Source: Planotetraspora silvatica
Lineage (GTDB): Bacteria; Actinomycetota; Actinomycetes; Streptosporangiales; Streptosporangiaceae
DNA length: 64,000 bases
Direction of reading: 5' to 3'
Assembly: GCF_016863315.1 (NCBI RefSeq)
Contig: NZ_BOOQ01000003.1
Span: 186,001 to 250,000 of the forward strand
The translations under genes and the position numbers were made by a program. The notes beneath the pieces are model-generated. The model searched no databases, was not told the DNA's origin, and saw only the letters and a list, made by a program, of their open reading frames with translations. The stretch's first letter is position 1, and each line of letters begins with the position of its first letter. Positions 40,652-48,941 of this stretch are shown in pieces.

Positions 40652-41881
40652 TCAGTCGACGAGCGCCTGATAGACCAACTGCCGCAACTGCGTGCGTATC
40701 GGGTGGGTGTTCGACGGGGTGAGCTGGGTGAGGAAGACGACCGTCACCTGCTCGGCCGGGTCCACCCAGAACGTCGTGCTCGCCGCGCCGCCCCAGTTGT
40801 ACTCACCCTCCGAGGCCAGGGCCTTGTGCTTCGCGGCGTCCTGCACCACCGCGAAGCCGAGCCCGAAGCCGACCCCGGCATAGGGAACCTCGGCGAACAC
40901 CGGCCGGCCGAATTCCTCGAGGTCGGCGCCGCCGGGCAGGTGGTTGCGGGTCATGTAGGCGACCGTGCGCGGGCTGAGCAGGCGGACGCCGTCGAGCTCG
41001 CCGCCGCGCAGCAACATCTGGGTGAACCGGTGATAGTCGGCGGCACTGGAGATCAGCCCGCCGCCGCCCGACAGCGCCTTCGGCTGCCGGTGCGCGGTGT
41101 CGCCCATGTCGAGCAGGGTCGCGCGGCCGTCCGGGCCGGCGGTGTAGAGCGAGGCCATCCGATCGGCCCGGTCGGCGTCGATGGCGAATCCGGTGTCGGT
41201 CATCCCCAGCGGGCCGAAGATCCGCTCGGCGAAGAAGGAGTCCAACGACTGCCCCGACACCACCTCGACCACCCGGCCGAGCACGTCGGTCGCGACGGAG
41301 TAGTTCCACTGCGAGCCGGGCTCGAAGAGCAGAGGCAGCGCGGCCCAGCGGTCGACGACCTCGGCGAGGTCGAGGTCCCGCGGCATGCCGCGGTTGAAGC
41401 CGGCGTTGCGGTAGATCTCGTCGACGACGCTGACGTGCTGAAAGCCGTAGACCAGGCCTGCGGTGTGGGTGAGGAGGTGCCAGAGCCGTATCGGCTCGGC
41501 GGCGGGCCGGGTGACCGGCTTGACCGCCATGCCCTTCTCATAGACCCGCATGTCGCTAAACGAGGGGATGAACCGGCTGATCGGGTCGGTCAGCTCGAGT
41601 GCCCCCTGCTCGTAGAGCATCATGGCCGCGACCGACGTGATCGGCTTCGACATCGAATAGATCCGGAAGAGGGTGTCGGTCTCGACCGGCGCCCCGGACG
41701 CCATGTCACGTGCTCCGTACGTCGACAGATGCGCGATCTCGCCGCGCCGGCTGACCAGCGCCAGCCAGCCGGGGAGCCTTCCGTCGTCGACGTAGGACGC
41801 GAAATGCGTGTCGATACGGCGCAGCCGGTCGCGGTCGAAGCCGACCTCCTCCGGATCGCAGGTGATTTTCAGCTCGCCCAT
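40652..41881 (-). CDS. serine hydrolase of the beta-lactamase/EstB family
   Basis: A 409-residue enzyme. The nucleophile motif is Ser76-Met-Ser-Lys79, followed by Pro-Ile-Thr-Ser. A Tyr-Ser motif in Gln-Trp-Asn-Tyr-Ser-Val-Ala-Thr-Asp-Val-Leu-Gly fits the second site of class C-like esterases. Leu-Leu-Thr-His-Thr-Ala-Gly-Leu and Asn-Trp-Gly-Gly-Ala-Ala-Ser-Thr are also family signatures. There is no signal peptide, so it is cytoplasmic and more likely an esterase or transacylase than a beta-lactamase. It converges on the ECF42 fusion gene with 13 bp between stops. Confidence 0.93.
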   Translation of the reverse strand: MGELKITCDPEEVGFDRDRLRRIDTHFASYVDDGRLPGWLALVSRRGEIAHLSTYGARDMASGAPVETDTLFRIYSMSKPITSVAAMMLYEQGALELTDPISRFIPSFSDMRVYEKGMAVKPVTRPAAEPIRLWHLLTHTAGLVYGFQHVSVVDEIYRNAGFNRGMPRDLDLAEVVDRWAALPLLFEPGSQWNYSVATDVLGRVVEVVSGQSLDSFFAERIFGPLGMTDTGFAIDADRADRMASLYTAGPDGRATLLDMGDTAHRQPKALSGGGGLISSAADYHRFTQMLLRGGELDGVRLLSPRTVAYMTRNHLPGGADLEEFGRPVFAEVPYAGVGFGLGFAVVQDAAKHKALASEGEYNWGGAASTTFWVDPAEQVTVVFLTQLTPSNTHPIRTQLRQLVYQALVD

Positions 41882-41910
41882 GCCGCTTCCTCGCAGTCGG
41901 AGACGGAAAA

Positions 41911-41925
41911 TAGAACATGATTCTA
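41911..41925. promoter_or_regulatory. short palindrome upstream of the serine hydrolase
   Basis: TAGAACATGATTCTA has 5-bp arms (TAGAA/TTCTA) and lies 30-44 bp upstream of the start at 41881. It resembles TetR-type sites of the TAGAAC-GTTCTA kind but has one extra base in the centre. Confidence 0.4.
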
Positions 41926-41985
41926 GTCATCGGAATCGATTTCTGCGAGAGAGTGGCCTGTCTCCGTCGGGACGGATCGGGTGAC

Positions 41986-43089
41986 TCAGGCCGGCGACTG
42001 GACGGACCCGGTCCGGGACGCCCGCTCGATCGCGTCGACGAGCCGGTGCCGTTCAAGGGCGTAGTCGAAGCCGGGGACGGTGTCGGTGCCTTCGCGCAGA
42101 TCCCTGGCGAGGAACGCGTAGGTCTGCGCCACGTTCTGCGGGAGTGCGGGCAGAGTGCGCGGGACCGGATCGAAGTAGTGAGGCGGCACGGCGATCTCGG
42201 CGACGCCGGTGTCGCCGCCCCGGCCGCCTTCCAGGTTCAAGTCCGCCACCTGAAGGTTCCCGTTGACGCCCGGCGCGGTCAGCACGAGGTCGCCCTCTGT
42301 GCCGTTGATCTCCCAGCGCAGGTTGTCGCCACGGGAGAAGGCGCCGCGGTAGAAGAAGGAGACGGCCGCGCCGCTGTCCAGTGTCCCCGTGACGGACACC
42401 TGGTCGGCCGTCGTCATCGGGATCGAGATCCCCTCGTCGACCACTCGTACTTCCTTGCGGCCGTTGACGAGGTTGGCCGAGACGCCGGCGAAGTCCCCCA
42501 GCGTGAAGTTCACCGCCTCGAGGGCGTGCAGGCCCGCTGCGGTCAGGAGTGTCGCGCCGTTGGCGGCGTCGAAGATGTAGGCGTGGGCGCGGTCGGTCTC
42601 CGGCCCCCAGGAGAGCCCCGACCCGATCAGCGTCGTGCCGAGCACCCGGCCGACGTAGCCGTTCGCGACCAGGTCGCGGACGTAACGGACCACCGGGGAG
42701 AAGCGGGCCTGCAGTCCGATCACCGTGCGCACGCCCGCGGCCCGGGCGCGCTCGGTCAGATCGGCCGCCTCGCGGAGATTCACGCCCAGCGGCCATTCGC
42801 TGTAGACCATCTTTCCGGCATCCAGCGCCGCCGAGACGAGCGCGTGGTGGTGGGTCACCTTCACCGCCACCACGACCAGGTCGACACCCGGATGGGCGAT
42901 CAGGTCCCTGTGGTCGTCGTAGGCCGCCGGGACGTCGAACTCCTTCGCGGCCAGGTCGGCGGATTCCCGGCGCGAGGTGCTGATCGCGCGCAGTTCGTAC
43001 TCCGGCAACGTCTTCAGCGCGGGAACGTGGCTGATGGACGCCCATCCGCCCGTGCTCGCGCCGATGACGCCGACGCCGATCTTCTTCAT
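41986..43089 (-). CDS. Gfo/Idh/MocA family oxidoreductase
   Basis: A 367-residue NAD(P)-dependent enzyme. The Rossmann loop Val-Gly-Val-Ile-Gly-Ala-Ser-Thr-Gly-Gly-Trp-Ala (about 5-16) is close to the start. Glu-Trp-Pro-Leu-Gly-Val-Asn (about 97-103) takes the place of the usual Glu-Lys-Pro-Leu; the Lys normally assists catalysis, so its replacement by Trp is notable. The C-terminal half forms the beta-sheet dimer domain. Substrate unknown, probably a sugar or polyol derivative, cytoplasmic. Confidence 0.92.
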   Translation of the reverse strand: MKKIGVGVIGASTGGWASISHVPALKTLPEYELRAISTSRRESADLAAKEFDVPAAYDDHRDLIAHPGVDLVVVAVKVTHHHALVSAALDAGKMVYSEWPLGVNLREAADLTERARAAGVRTVIGLQARFSPVVRYVRDLVANGYVGRVLGTTLIGSGLSWGPETDRAHAYIFDAANGATLLTAAGLHALEAVNFTLGDFAGVSANLVNGRKEVRVVDEGISIPMTTADQVSVTGTLDSGAAVSFFYRGAFSRGDNLRWEINGTEGDLVLTAPGVNGNLQVADLNLEGGRGGDTGVAEIAVPPHYFDPVPRTLPALPQNVAQTYAFLARDLREGTDTVPGFDYALERHRLVDAIERASRTGSVQSPA

Positions 43090-43197
43090 GTGTTTCCCCC
43101 ATGGTGGAACCGGCCGCGGGGGCGGTCCGGATGTTGTGGATGTGTGCTGAAACGTGCCGAAAGAACGGGGACGCTTCGGTATGGCCGGCGAGTGGCC

Positions 43198-43344
43198 TCA
43201 GAACTCGATGACCAGCCGTCCCCGGACGCCGCCGGCCTCAAGAAGGCGGTGGGCCTCGGATGCCCGCTCGGGTGCGAACGTGGCTGCGACCCGCAAGGTC
43301 ACCGCGTCGGCATCGGCCAGACGTCGCAATTGATCAAGCTTGTC
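43198..43344 (-). pseudogene. C-terminal remnant of a quinone-oxidoreductase-like alcohol dehydrogenase
   Basis: The minus strand codes 48 residues with [11 protein letters not shown] at the start, then Val-Ala-Ala-Thr-Phe and [18 protein letters not shown], ending at the stop 43198-43200. This is the usual C-terminus of NADP-dependent zinc-free quinone oxidoreductases. The roughly 250 residues before it are missing. Just upstream a Met-Lys-Ala-Val start, also typical of the family, runs to an early stop. Confidence 0.7.
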
Positions 43345-43487
43345 CTCCCACCGCCTTCATGACCGCTCCGAGATCCGGCGCTCGGCCCGGCGGTCCGGGT
43401 GCTCACACATCGGGAAGGCCTCCTTCGACAGGTCGATCCGCAGCCGGGTCAATCTCGTTCACTCCTTCGCGGTCATCTAAAAAATCT

Positions 43488-43502
43488 TGAATGATCGTTA
43501 CA
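43488..43502. promoter_or_regulatory. imperfect palindrome between TetR stop and the remnant
   Basis: TGAATGATCGTTACA is a partly symmetric sequence around GATC, in the 130-bp region upstream of the decayed oxidoreductase. It looks like a leftover TetR-type operator. Confidence 0.3.
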
Positions 43503-43521
43503 TATTCAGGGCCTGAAAAAC

Positions 43522-44103
43522 TCAGTCGAGGCAGCCCAGGGCCACCTCCGCGATGTTCGTCAGGGTTCCCCTGTCGGTGTTGATCGCGCCCATGACACGC
43601 AGCCCGTGGATGGTCGTCAGAAGGAATCGCGCCAGGTCCCCCGGGGCGCGGGTGCTCGTCAGCCGGCCGCTCGCCCGACCCTTGGCGATCACTTCGGTCA
43701 GCGCGTTCTCCAGCGACGAGGTCGTCGCCCGCACTCGCCCCGCGACCTCGGGATCGTGCGGTAGCCGCTCCGTCGTGGCGCTGACGATGAGGCAGGACTG
43801 GCGGGTGCCGTCACGCACGATCTCGTCCACCACGCCGAGCAGCACGGAGCGAATCAGCTCGCGTGCCGGCGCCCCGCTGTCGAGGAGCTCGATCAGCGGG
43901 ACCGCGTACTGCTCGCGGTAGCGGTCCATGACCGCCAGGTACAGGCCCTCCTTGCTGCCGAACGCCGCGTACAACGAGCCGCGCCCGATTCCCGTGGCGT
44001 CGACCAGGTCTTGCACCGAGGTCCCTTCGTATCCCTTGCGGCGGAAGGCGGACATCGCCGCCTCCAGCGCGGCCTCGGTGTCGAACTCCCTGACTCGTGC
44101 CAT
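43522..44103 (-). CDS. TetR-family transcriptional regulator
   Basis: A 193-residue repressor of the subgroup that begins Met-Ala-Arg-x-x-Glu-Phe-Asp, with helix-turn-helix about 27-50 (Ser-Val-Gln-Asp-Leu-Val-Asp-Ala-Thr-Gly-Ile-Gly-Arg-Gly-Ser-Leu-Tyr-Ala-Ala-Phe). It is a paralogue of the TetR at 63135-63716. The gene following it on this strand is a decayed oxidoreductase, so its original target may be gone. Confidence 0.93.
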   Translation of the reverse strand: MARVREFDTEAALEAAMSAFRRKGYEGTSVQDLVDATGIGRGSLYAAFGSKEGLYLAVMDRYREQYAVPLIELLDSGAPARELIRSVLLGVVDEIVRDGTRQSCLIVSATTERLPHDPEVAGRVRATTSSLENALTEVIAKGRASGRLTSTRAPGDLARFLLTTIHGLRVMGAINTDRGTLTNIAEVALGCLD

Positions 44104-44126
44104 GAGAGGGACGCTATGGCTATCTG

Positions 44127-44138
44127 GAACGTACGGTC
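44127..44138. promoter_or_regulatory. operator-like sequence upstream of the TetR gene
   Basis: GAACGTACGGTC, nearly symmetric around CGTACG, lies 24-35 bp upstream of the TetR start at 44103. The paralogous TetR at 63716 has GAACGAACGGTC at 63733-63744. Confidence 0.5.
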
Positions 44139-44156
44139 AAGTTTTCGTGGCGATGC

Positions 44157-44678
44157 TCACAGGGCTGACGATCCGGCGCCGCCGCCCGCTACGACGGCGA
44201 GGTAGGCCTCCTGGAGGAACTGGCGAACCGTCCTGCCGTCGGGCGCCGGGCCGGTCGGGATGCCGAGGTGCTCCTCGCGGAGTTCGGCCATGAAGCGGTC
44301 CCAGAGTTCGGGGCCGCCCTCCCCCAGTACGCGCGCCCGGATCGACAGTTCCTCGGTGACCGGCAGCCACCTGCTGCCCCAGGTGCCCAGCGCCGCCATG
44401 ATCGGCACGAGTTCGATCGACGGCTCGGTCAGGCTGTAGATCGCCTTCTGCTTGTGGGCCGGATTGTCCCGCTTGGTGAGCATGCCCAGGTCGACCAGCC
44501 TCTTCAGCCGGTTGGCGAGGATGTTGGAGGCGATCCCCTCCTGTGATCCGTTCAGTATTTCGCGGAAGTGCCGCCGCCCGCCGAAGATCATGTCGCGGAG
44601 GATGAGGAGGCTCCACTTGTCGCCGAAGACCTCGAGCGACAGGTTGATGGGACACCCTGAGCGGTGGGCCTTGGTCAT
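44157..44678 (-). CDS. HxlR-family transcriptional regulator
   Basis: A 173-residue winged-helix protein with the HxlR signature: Gly-Cys-Pro-Ile-Asn-Leu-Ser-Leu-Glu-Val-Phe-Gly-Asp-Lys-Trp-Ser-Leu-Leu-Ile-Leu (about 8-27), Phe-Arg-Glu-Ile-Leu, Ile-Ala-Ser-Asn-Ile-Leu-Ala-Asn-Arg-Leu. Cys9 is at the position often used for redox or electrophile sensing. It is divergent from the dihydrofolate-reductase-like gene at 44776, which it likely controls. Confidence 0.93.
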   Translation of the reverse strand: MTKAHRSGCPINLSLEVFGDKWSLLILRDMIFGGRRHFREILNGSQEGIASNILANRLKRLVDLGMLTKRDNPAHKQKAIYSLTEPSIELVPIMAALGTWGSRWLPVTEELSIRARVLGEGGPELWDRFMAELREEHLGIPTGPAPDGRTVRQFLQEAYLAVVAGGGAGSSAL

Positions 44679-44775
44679 CGAACGCTCCGGACAACTGGTT
44701 GCAATAGAGGAGCAGTTTACCTATGCTCTGCGGCTGATAGCAAAATGCAATCAGTCGGCGTAAAGGGAGGCCATC

Positions 44776-45336
44776 ATGGCCAAGCTGATCTACGCGGCGA
44801 TCACGTCGCTCGACGGCTACGTGGCGGACGAGAACGGCAAGTTCGACTGGGCGGAGCCCGACGAGGAGGTGCACGCCTTCGTCAACGACCTCGAGCGGCC
44901 GATCGGCACCTATCTCTACGGGCGCCGCATGTACGAGGTGATGGCCGGCTGGGAGACCATGCACACCCTCCCCGGTCAGTCACCCGTCACGCTGGACTTC
45001 GCCGCGATATGGCAGTCGGCCGACAAGATCGTCTACTCCACGACGCTGGAAACGGTGTCGAGTGCCAGGACGCGGATCGAGCGGGTCTTCGACGCCGAGG
45101 CGGTCCGTCGGATGAAGGCGTCAGCGGAGCGGGACCTCAGCGTCGGCGGTCCCGGCCTCGCCGCCGAGGCGATCAGGGCCGGACTGGTCGACGAGTGCCA
45201 CCTGTTCCTGTCGCCCATCATCGTGGGAGGCGGAAACCCGGCCCTCCCCGGTGACGTCCGCGTGAAGCTCGAACTGCTGGACGAACGCCGTTTCGGCAAC
45301 GGCGTGGTCCACCTCCACTACCGCACCAGGGCGTAG
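44776..45336 (+). CDS. dihydrofolate-reductase-family (RibD C-domain) protein
   Basis: A 186-residue protein with AAGGGAGG upstream. Tyr-Ala-Ala-Ile-Thr-Ser-Leu-Asp-Gly-Tyr-Val-Ala-Asp (about 5-17), Leu-Tyr-Gly-Arg-Arg-Met-Tyr-Glu-Val-Met and Val-Gly-Gly-Pro-Gly-Leu-Ala-Ala show the DHFR-like NADPH fold shared with RibD. Such stand-alone proteins are common next to HxlR or MarR regulators and probably reduce small molecules rather than dihydrofolate. Confidence 0.92.
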   Translation: MAKLIYAAITSLDGYVADENGKFDWAEPDEEVHAFVNDLERPIGTYLYGRRMYEVMAGWETMHTLPGQSPVTLDFAAIWQSADKIVYSTTLETVSSARTRIERVFDAEAVRRMKASAERDLSVGGPGLAAEAIRAGLVDECHLFLSPIIVGGGNPALPGDVRVKLELLDERRFGNGVVHLHYRTRA

Positions 45337-45366
45337 GACGAGCCCCGGCGGAACCCTCGGGAGCCG

Positions 45367-46674
45367 TCAGGAAGGCGTCCTCGTGGTCAGACGAAGGCGG
45401 CGGACCTTCGGGGGCCTCGTGGGCGCGCGGTGATCGAGATGGCGCTTCTTCACCTGCTGGACGAAGGTGTGGACGTCGCGCACCTTCTGCCGGACTCCGG
45501 CGTCGCCGGTCGTGGCGACCATCCCGGTGAGGTTCTCGTTCTCGCTGCTGACGACGCCGCCGGACTCCTGCCTGGCCGGGGTGGATGACGGCGCCGACGG
45601 ACCGCCTGTCTCCATCCGCGCGATGTCCACATCGGTCGGCCGGCTGCCCACGTCGCCGGTGTCGGCGACCGTGCCGACGGCGGTCGAGATCATCGACGTC
45701 GTGTCGGCGAAGGTGTCGGCGACGTACACGCGCGAGCCGTCGGGAGTGATCGCCAGGCCGTTCGGACCGGAGTCGACGGGAGCGGGACCACTGAGGGGGA
45801 TCGTGTCGACGACCGTGTTGGAAGAAGTCGAGATCACCGACACGGCGTCGGAGAACATGTCGGCGACGTAGACCCGCGATCCGTCCGGGCCGACCACGGC
45901 GTCCGCCGGGGCGGCACCGACGGTCACGGTGTCGACGACCGAGTTCGACGTCGTCGAGATCACCGACACGGTGGTCGTGCCGAAGTTGGTCGAGTAGACG
46001 TACCGGCCATCCGGGGTGATCGTGATCCCCGACGGATAGGCCCCGACGGGGATGGTGGCGACGGTGATGCGGGTGGCGGTGTCGATCACCGAGACGGTGC
46101 CGGCGAGCCCGGCGAAGAAGTCGGTCACGTAGGCGTAGCGGCCGTCCGGGGTGAACGCCACCTCGACCGGGCCGTCGCCGGCGGCCACGGTGTCCACGAC
46201 CGCGTCGGTGGCGGTGTCGATCACGGTCACGGTGTCGGAGCCGGAGTCGGCCACGTACAGGAACCTGCCGTCTGGGGTGGCGGTGGCGTCGGCCGGCCGG
46301 GTTCCGGCGTCGACGGTCCCGATGACGGTGTTCGTCGCGGTCGAGATCACCGACACGTCGTCCGAGCCGAAGTTGATCGCGTAGACGCGCGAGCCGTCGG
46401 GCAGCGCCGCGATCCCGTTCGGTCTGTCGCCGACGGGGACCGTCGCCACGACGGTCTCGTCCGCCGTGTCGATCACCGACACGGAGTCGGCGTCGAGATT
46501 GCTGACGTAGGCGAACTGCCGAACGGTCGTCACGGCCTGGGCGGCCGATGTGGGGGAGAAGCCGGCCATGAGGATCACGGCGGTCAGTACGCCCGCAAGC
46601 CGGGGAAGCCGGCTGCCACACCGGCGGTCCCTCCGGCCGGCACGGATGTAATTCCCTGCGCGTGATCTGCTCAT
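45367..46674 (-). CDS. secreted YVTN-type beta-propeller protein
   Basis: A 435-residue protein. After a long basic N-region and hydrophobic core (about 25-48) come seven repeats of about 42-45 residues, each with a Val-Ser-Val-Ile-Asp/Ser-Thr-Ala-Thr strand, a Val-x-Thr-Val-x-Val-Gly turn and Thr-Pro-Asp-Gly-x-x-x-Tyr-Val. That matches the YVTN/NHL-like seven-bladed propeller seen on archaeal and actinobacterial surfaces. A low-complexity tail (about 350-435) ends very basic. It is probably exported; the role is unknown, perhaps binding. Confidence 0.9.
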   Translation of the reverse strand: MSRSRAGNYIRAGRRDRRCGSRLPRLAGVLTAVILMAGFSPTSAAQAVTTVRQFAYVSNLDADSVSVIDTADETVVATVPVGDRPNGIAALPDGSRVYAINFGSDDVSVISTATNTVIGTVDAGTRPADATATPDGRFLYVADSGSDTVTVIDTATDAVVDTVAAGDGPVEVAFTPDGRYAYVTDFFAGLAGTVSVIDTATRITVATIPVGAYPSGITITPDGRYVYSTNFGTTTVSVISTTSNSVVDTVTVGAAPADAVVGPDGSRVYVADMFSDAVSVISTSSNTVVDTIPLSGPAPVDSGPNGLAITPDGSRVYVADTFADTTSMISTAVGTVADTGDVGSRPTDVDIARMETGGPSAPSSTPARQESGGVVSSENENLTGMVATTGDAGVRQKVRDVHTFVQQVKKRHLDHRAPTRPPKVRRLRLTTRTPS

Positions 46675-46856
46675 CGGGGGAATTCAAGCAGCTCAGTGCC
46701 TCGTTCCGGCCTCGGTGAATCGCATGTCGGCTATGGGTTGAGACAAGCGTTCGGCAACCTTTCCCCATGGCGGCGATCTCGTGGGGGATCGATGCGGCGT
46801 GCCGTCCGCCCTCGCCCCGGCGGTCGGCCCGCGAGGCGCCCGCTGTCGAGCGGCGG

Positions 46857-47750
46857 TCAGCCCGTGGAGGCCGGACCCGGCAGGCGCACGGCGGCGGGCT
46901 CGCTGGACCAGCTGGCCAGCAGGCGCAGGGCATGCTCGGACGGGGAGCCGGGTTCGGCGGTGTGTATCCCGAGAACCTGGTCGGGATCGCCGTCAGAGCT
47001 GAAGGTCTCGTAGCTCAGGGTGAGGCCGCCGACCACGGGATGGTGGTAGTCCTTGGCTCCGTAGGTGCGGCGGTGGACGTCGTGGTCGGCCCACCAGCGG
47101 CGGAAGTCCTTGTCGTGGAGGGAGAGCTCGCCGATGAGCTCGGCGAGGCGGGTGTCGTCGGGCTGGCGTCCGGCGTAGAGATGCAGACTGGCGACGGTGC
47201 TGCGAGCGGCCGACTCCCAGTCGACGTACAGCGAGCGGGCGGCCTCGTCGAGGAACATGAATCGGATCATGTTCCGCTCCCGGTGCGGAAGGGCTTCGAA
47301 GTCGGTGTACAAGGCCCGGGCCATCCTGTTGGCTGCCAGGACGTCCATGCGGCGGCCCAGGATCAGCGCCGGGGTGTCGCTCAGGAGGTCGAGCACGCGG
47401 TACAGCCCCGGCCGTACCCGCTGCGGCGGCATCGGGCGGCTCCGCCTGCGGGTGGGCCGGGCCACGTCGAAGAGGTGACTGCGTTCCGTGTCGTCCAGGC
47501 GCAGCGCCCGGGCGAGGGCGTCCAGCACGGTCTCGGAGACGTTGACGTGGCGGCCGCGCTCCAGGCGCACGTAGTAGTCCACGCTCACTCCGGCGAGCTG
47601 GGCGACCTCCTCCCTGCGCAGCCCCGGCACCCGGCGGGCGCCCGGCTGCGCCGACAGCCCTGCTTCCTCGGGGGTGATCCGGGCCCGGCGTGAGCGCAGG
47701 AACTCCCGGAGTTCCGTGTTGCCCCCGGCGCCGGAGGAGGGATCGGTCAT
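46857..47750 (-). CDS. XRE regulator with MmyB-like ligand-binding domain
   Basis: A 297-residue regulator starting at the ATG at 47750. XRE helix-turn-helix about 35-95 (Leu-Arg-Arg-Glu-Glu-Val-Ala-Gln-Leu-Ala-Gly-Val-Ser-Val-Asp-Tyr-Tyr-Val-Arg-Leu) and MmyB pocket about 110-280 (Arg-Met-Asp-Val-Leu-Ala-Ala-Asn-Arg-Met; Asp-Phe-Arg-Arg-Trp-Trp-Ala-Asp-His). It is divergent from the SDR at 47997, the classical arrangement of this family, so the SDR is the likely target. Third member of the family in this window. Confidence 0.93.
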   Translation of the reverse strand: MTDPSSGAGGNTELREFLRSRRARITPEEAGLSAQPGARRVPGLRREEVAQLAGVSVDYYVRLERGRHVNVSETVLDALARALRLDDTERSHLFDVARPTRRRSRPMPPQRVRPGLYRVLDLLSDTPALILGRRMDVLAANRMARALYTDFEALPHRERNMIRFMFLDEAARSLYVDWESAARSTVASLHLYAGRQPDDTRLAELIGELSLHDKDFRRWWADHDVHRRTYGAKDYHHPVVGGLTLSYETFSSDGDPDQVLGIHTAEPGSPSEHALRLLASWSSEPAAVRLPGPASTG

Positions 47751-47795
47751 GGCATTCAGCGTATGACCGGGGTGAAGGGGCGGCGAGGTCCGTGG

Positions 47796-47814
47796 GGGGG
47801 TCTGCTGGACCCCC
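47796..47814. promoter_or_regulatory. palindrome between regulator 3 and SDR
   Basis: GGGGGTCTGCTGGACCCCC has 7-bp arms and a 5-bp centre and lies 46-64 bp upstream of the regulator start, in the divergent promoter region. Its core differs from the GGGYGTGNNACACCC core of the other two regulators. Confidence 0.5.
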
Positions 47815-47996
47815 GGTAGGCCGGGCCCCGGGTGGAGGCGGGCCTCCCTCGCGGAGTCGGCGGGGCCCGCGCCGGTGGTGAGCTGAACAAGACGCCATCT
47901 GGCCCTGTTTCGCGAGGTCAGGTGAGCAGTGGCCACCCGGATTCGGGCGCGTCCGCCGTCGGCCTGCGGGCCGGAGCATGACAGAGAGGCAGTCCC

Positions 47997-48941
47997 ATGA
48001 CCGAACCGACACTCATCACCACGCCGTTCACCGGCCAGTCCACCGCGGCCGAGGTGGTGGCCGGCGTGGACCTCACCGGCCGCCGTGCCATCGTGACCGG
48101 CGCCTCATCCGGCATCGGGATCGAGACCGCCAGGGCGCTCGCGGGCGCGGGGGCGGAGGTCACCCTGGCGGTGCGATCGGTAGGCACCGGTGAGGAGGTC
48201 GCCGCGGACATCAGGGCGACCACGGGAAACGAGCACATCCGGGTCGCGCCGCTGGACCTCGCCGACCAGACGTCCGTCGCGGCCTTCGTCGCCGCGTGGG
48301 ACGGCCCGTTGCACATCCTCGTCAACAACGCCGGCGTGATGACGACGTCCGAGGTGCGGAGCCCGGAAGGCTGGGAATTGCAGTTCGCGACCAACCATCT
48401 CGGGCACTTCGCGCTCTCCACCGGGCTGCACCCGGCGCTCGTGGCGGCCGGGAGGGCCCGCGTCGTGTCGCTCAGCTCGGTCGGTCACCTGCGGGCCGGG
48501 GTGGACTTCGACGACATCCACTTCATGCGGCGCGCCTACGACTCCATGATCGCGTACGGCCAGTCCAAGACGGCCAACGCCCTGTTCGCGGTCGAGGCGA
48601 ACAAGCGGTGGGCCGCGGACGGCATCACGGTCAACGCCGCGCACCCGGGGGCCATCCTGACGAATCTGACGCGGCACATGAGCCAGGAGGCACTCGAACA
48701 ATCGAAGGCCGCCGGCTATGTGTTCAAGACGCCCCAGCAGGGCGCCGCCACATCCGCGCTGCTCGCGACCTGGCCGCCGCTCGAAGGTGTGGGCGGCCGG
48801 TACTTCGAGGACTGCAACGAGGCGCAGCCTCCTGTGCCCGGTGAACACCGGGGTGTCGCCCCGCACGCCCTCGACCCCGAGGCGGCGGCACGACTGTGGC
48901 AGGTGTCCCTCGACATGCTCGCCCCGTCATCACGCGGCTGA
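47997..48941 (+). CDS. short-chain dehydrogenase/reductase (WWOX/retinol-dehydrogenase-like)
   Basis: A 314-residue enzyme with Thr-Gly-Ala-Ser-Ser-Gly-Ile-Gly (about 36-43), Asn-Asn-Ala-Gly-Val-Met, Ser-Leu-Ser-Ser-Val-Gly and Tyr-Gly-Gln-Ser-Lys (Tyr-x3-Lys). It is a paralogue of the SDR at 16092, including an N-terminal extension ending Val-Asp-Leu and a C-terminal Tyr-Phe-Glu-Asp-Cys block. Divergent from the XRE/MmyB regulator. NADP-dependent, substrate unknown. Confidence 0.93.
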   Translation: MTEPTLITTPFTGQSTAAEVVAGVDLTGRRAIVTGASSGIGIETARALAGAGAEVTLAVRSVGTGEEVAADIRATTGNEHIRVAPLDLADQTSVAAFVAAWDGPLHILVNNAGVMTTSEVRSPEGWELQFATNHLGHFALSTGLHPALVAAGRARVVSLSSVGHLRAGVDFDDIHFMRRAYDSMIAYGQSKTANALFAVEANKRWAADGITVNAAHPGAILTNLTRHMSQEALEQSKAAGYVFKTPQQGAATSALLATWPPLEGVGGRYFEDCNEAQPPVPGEHRGVAPHALDPEAAARLWQVSLDMLAPSSRG

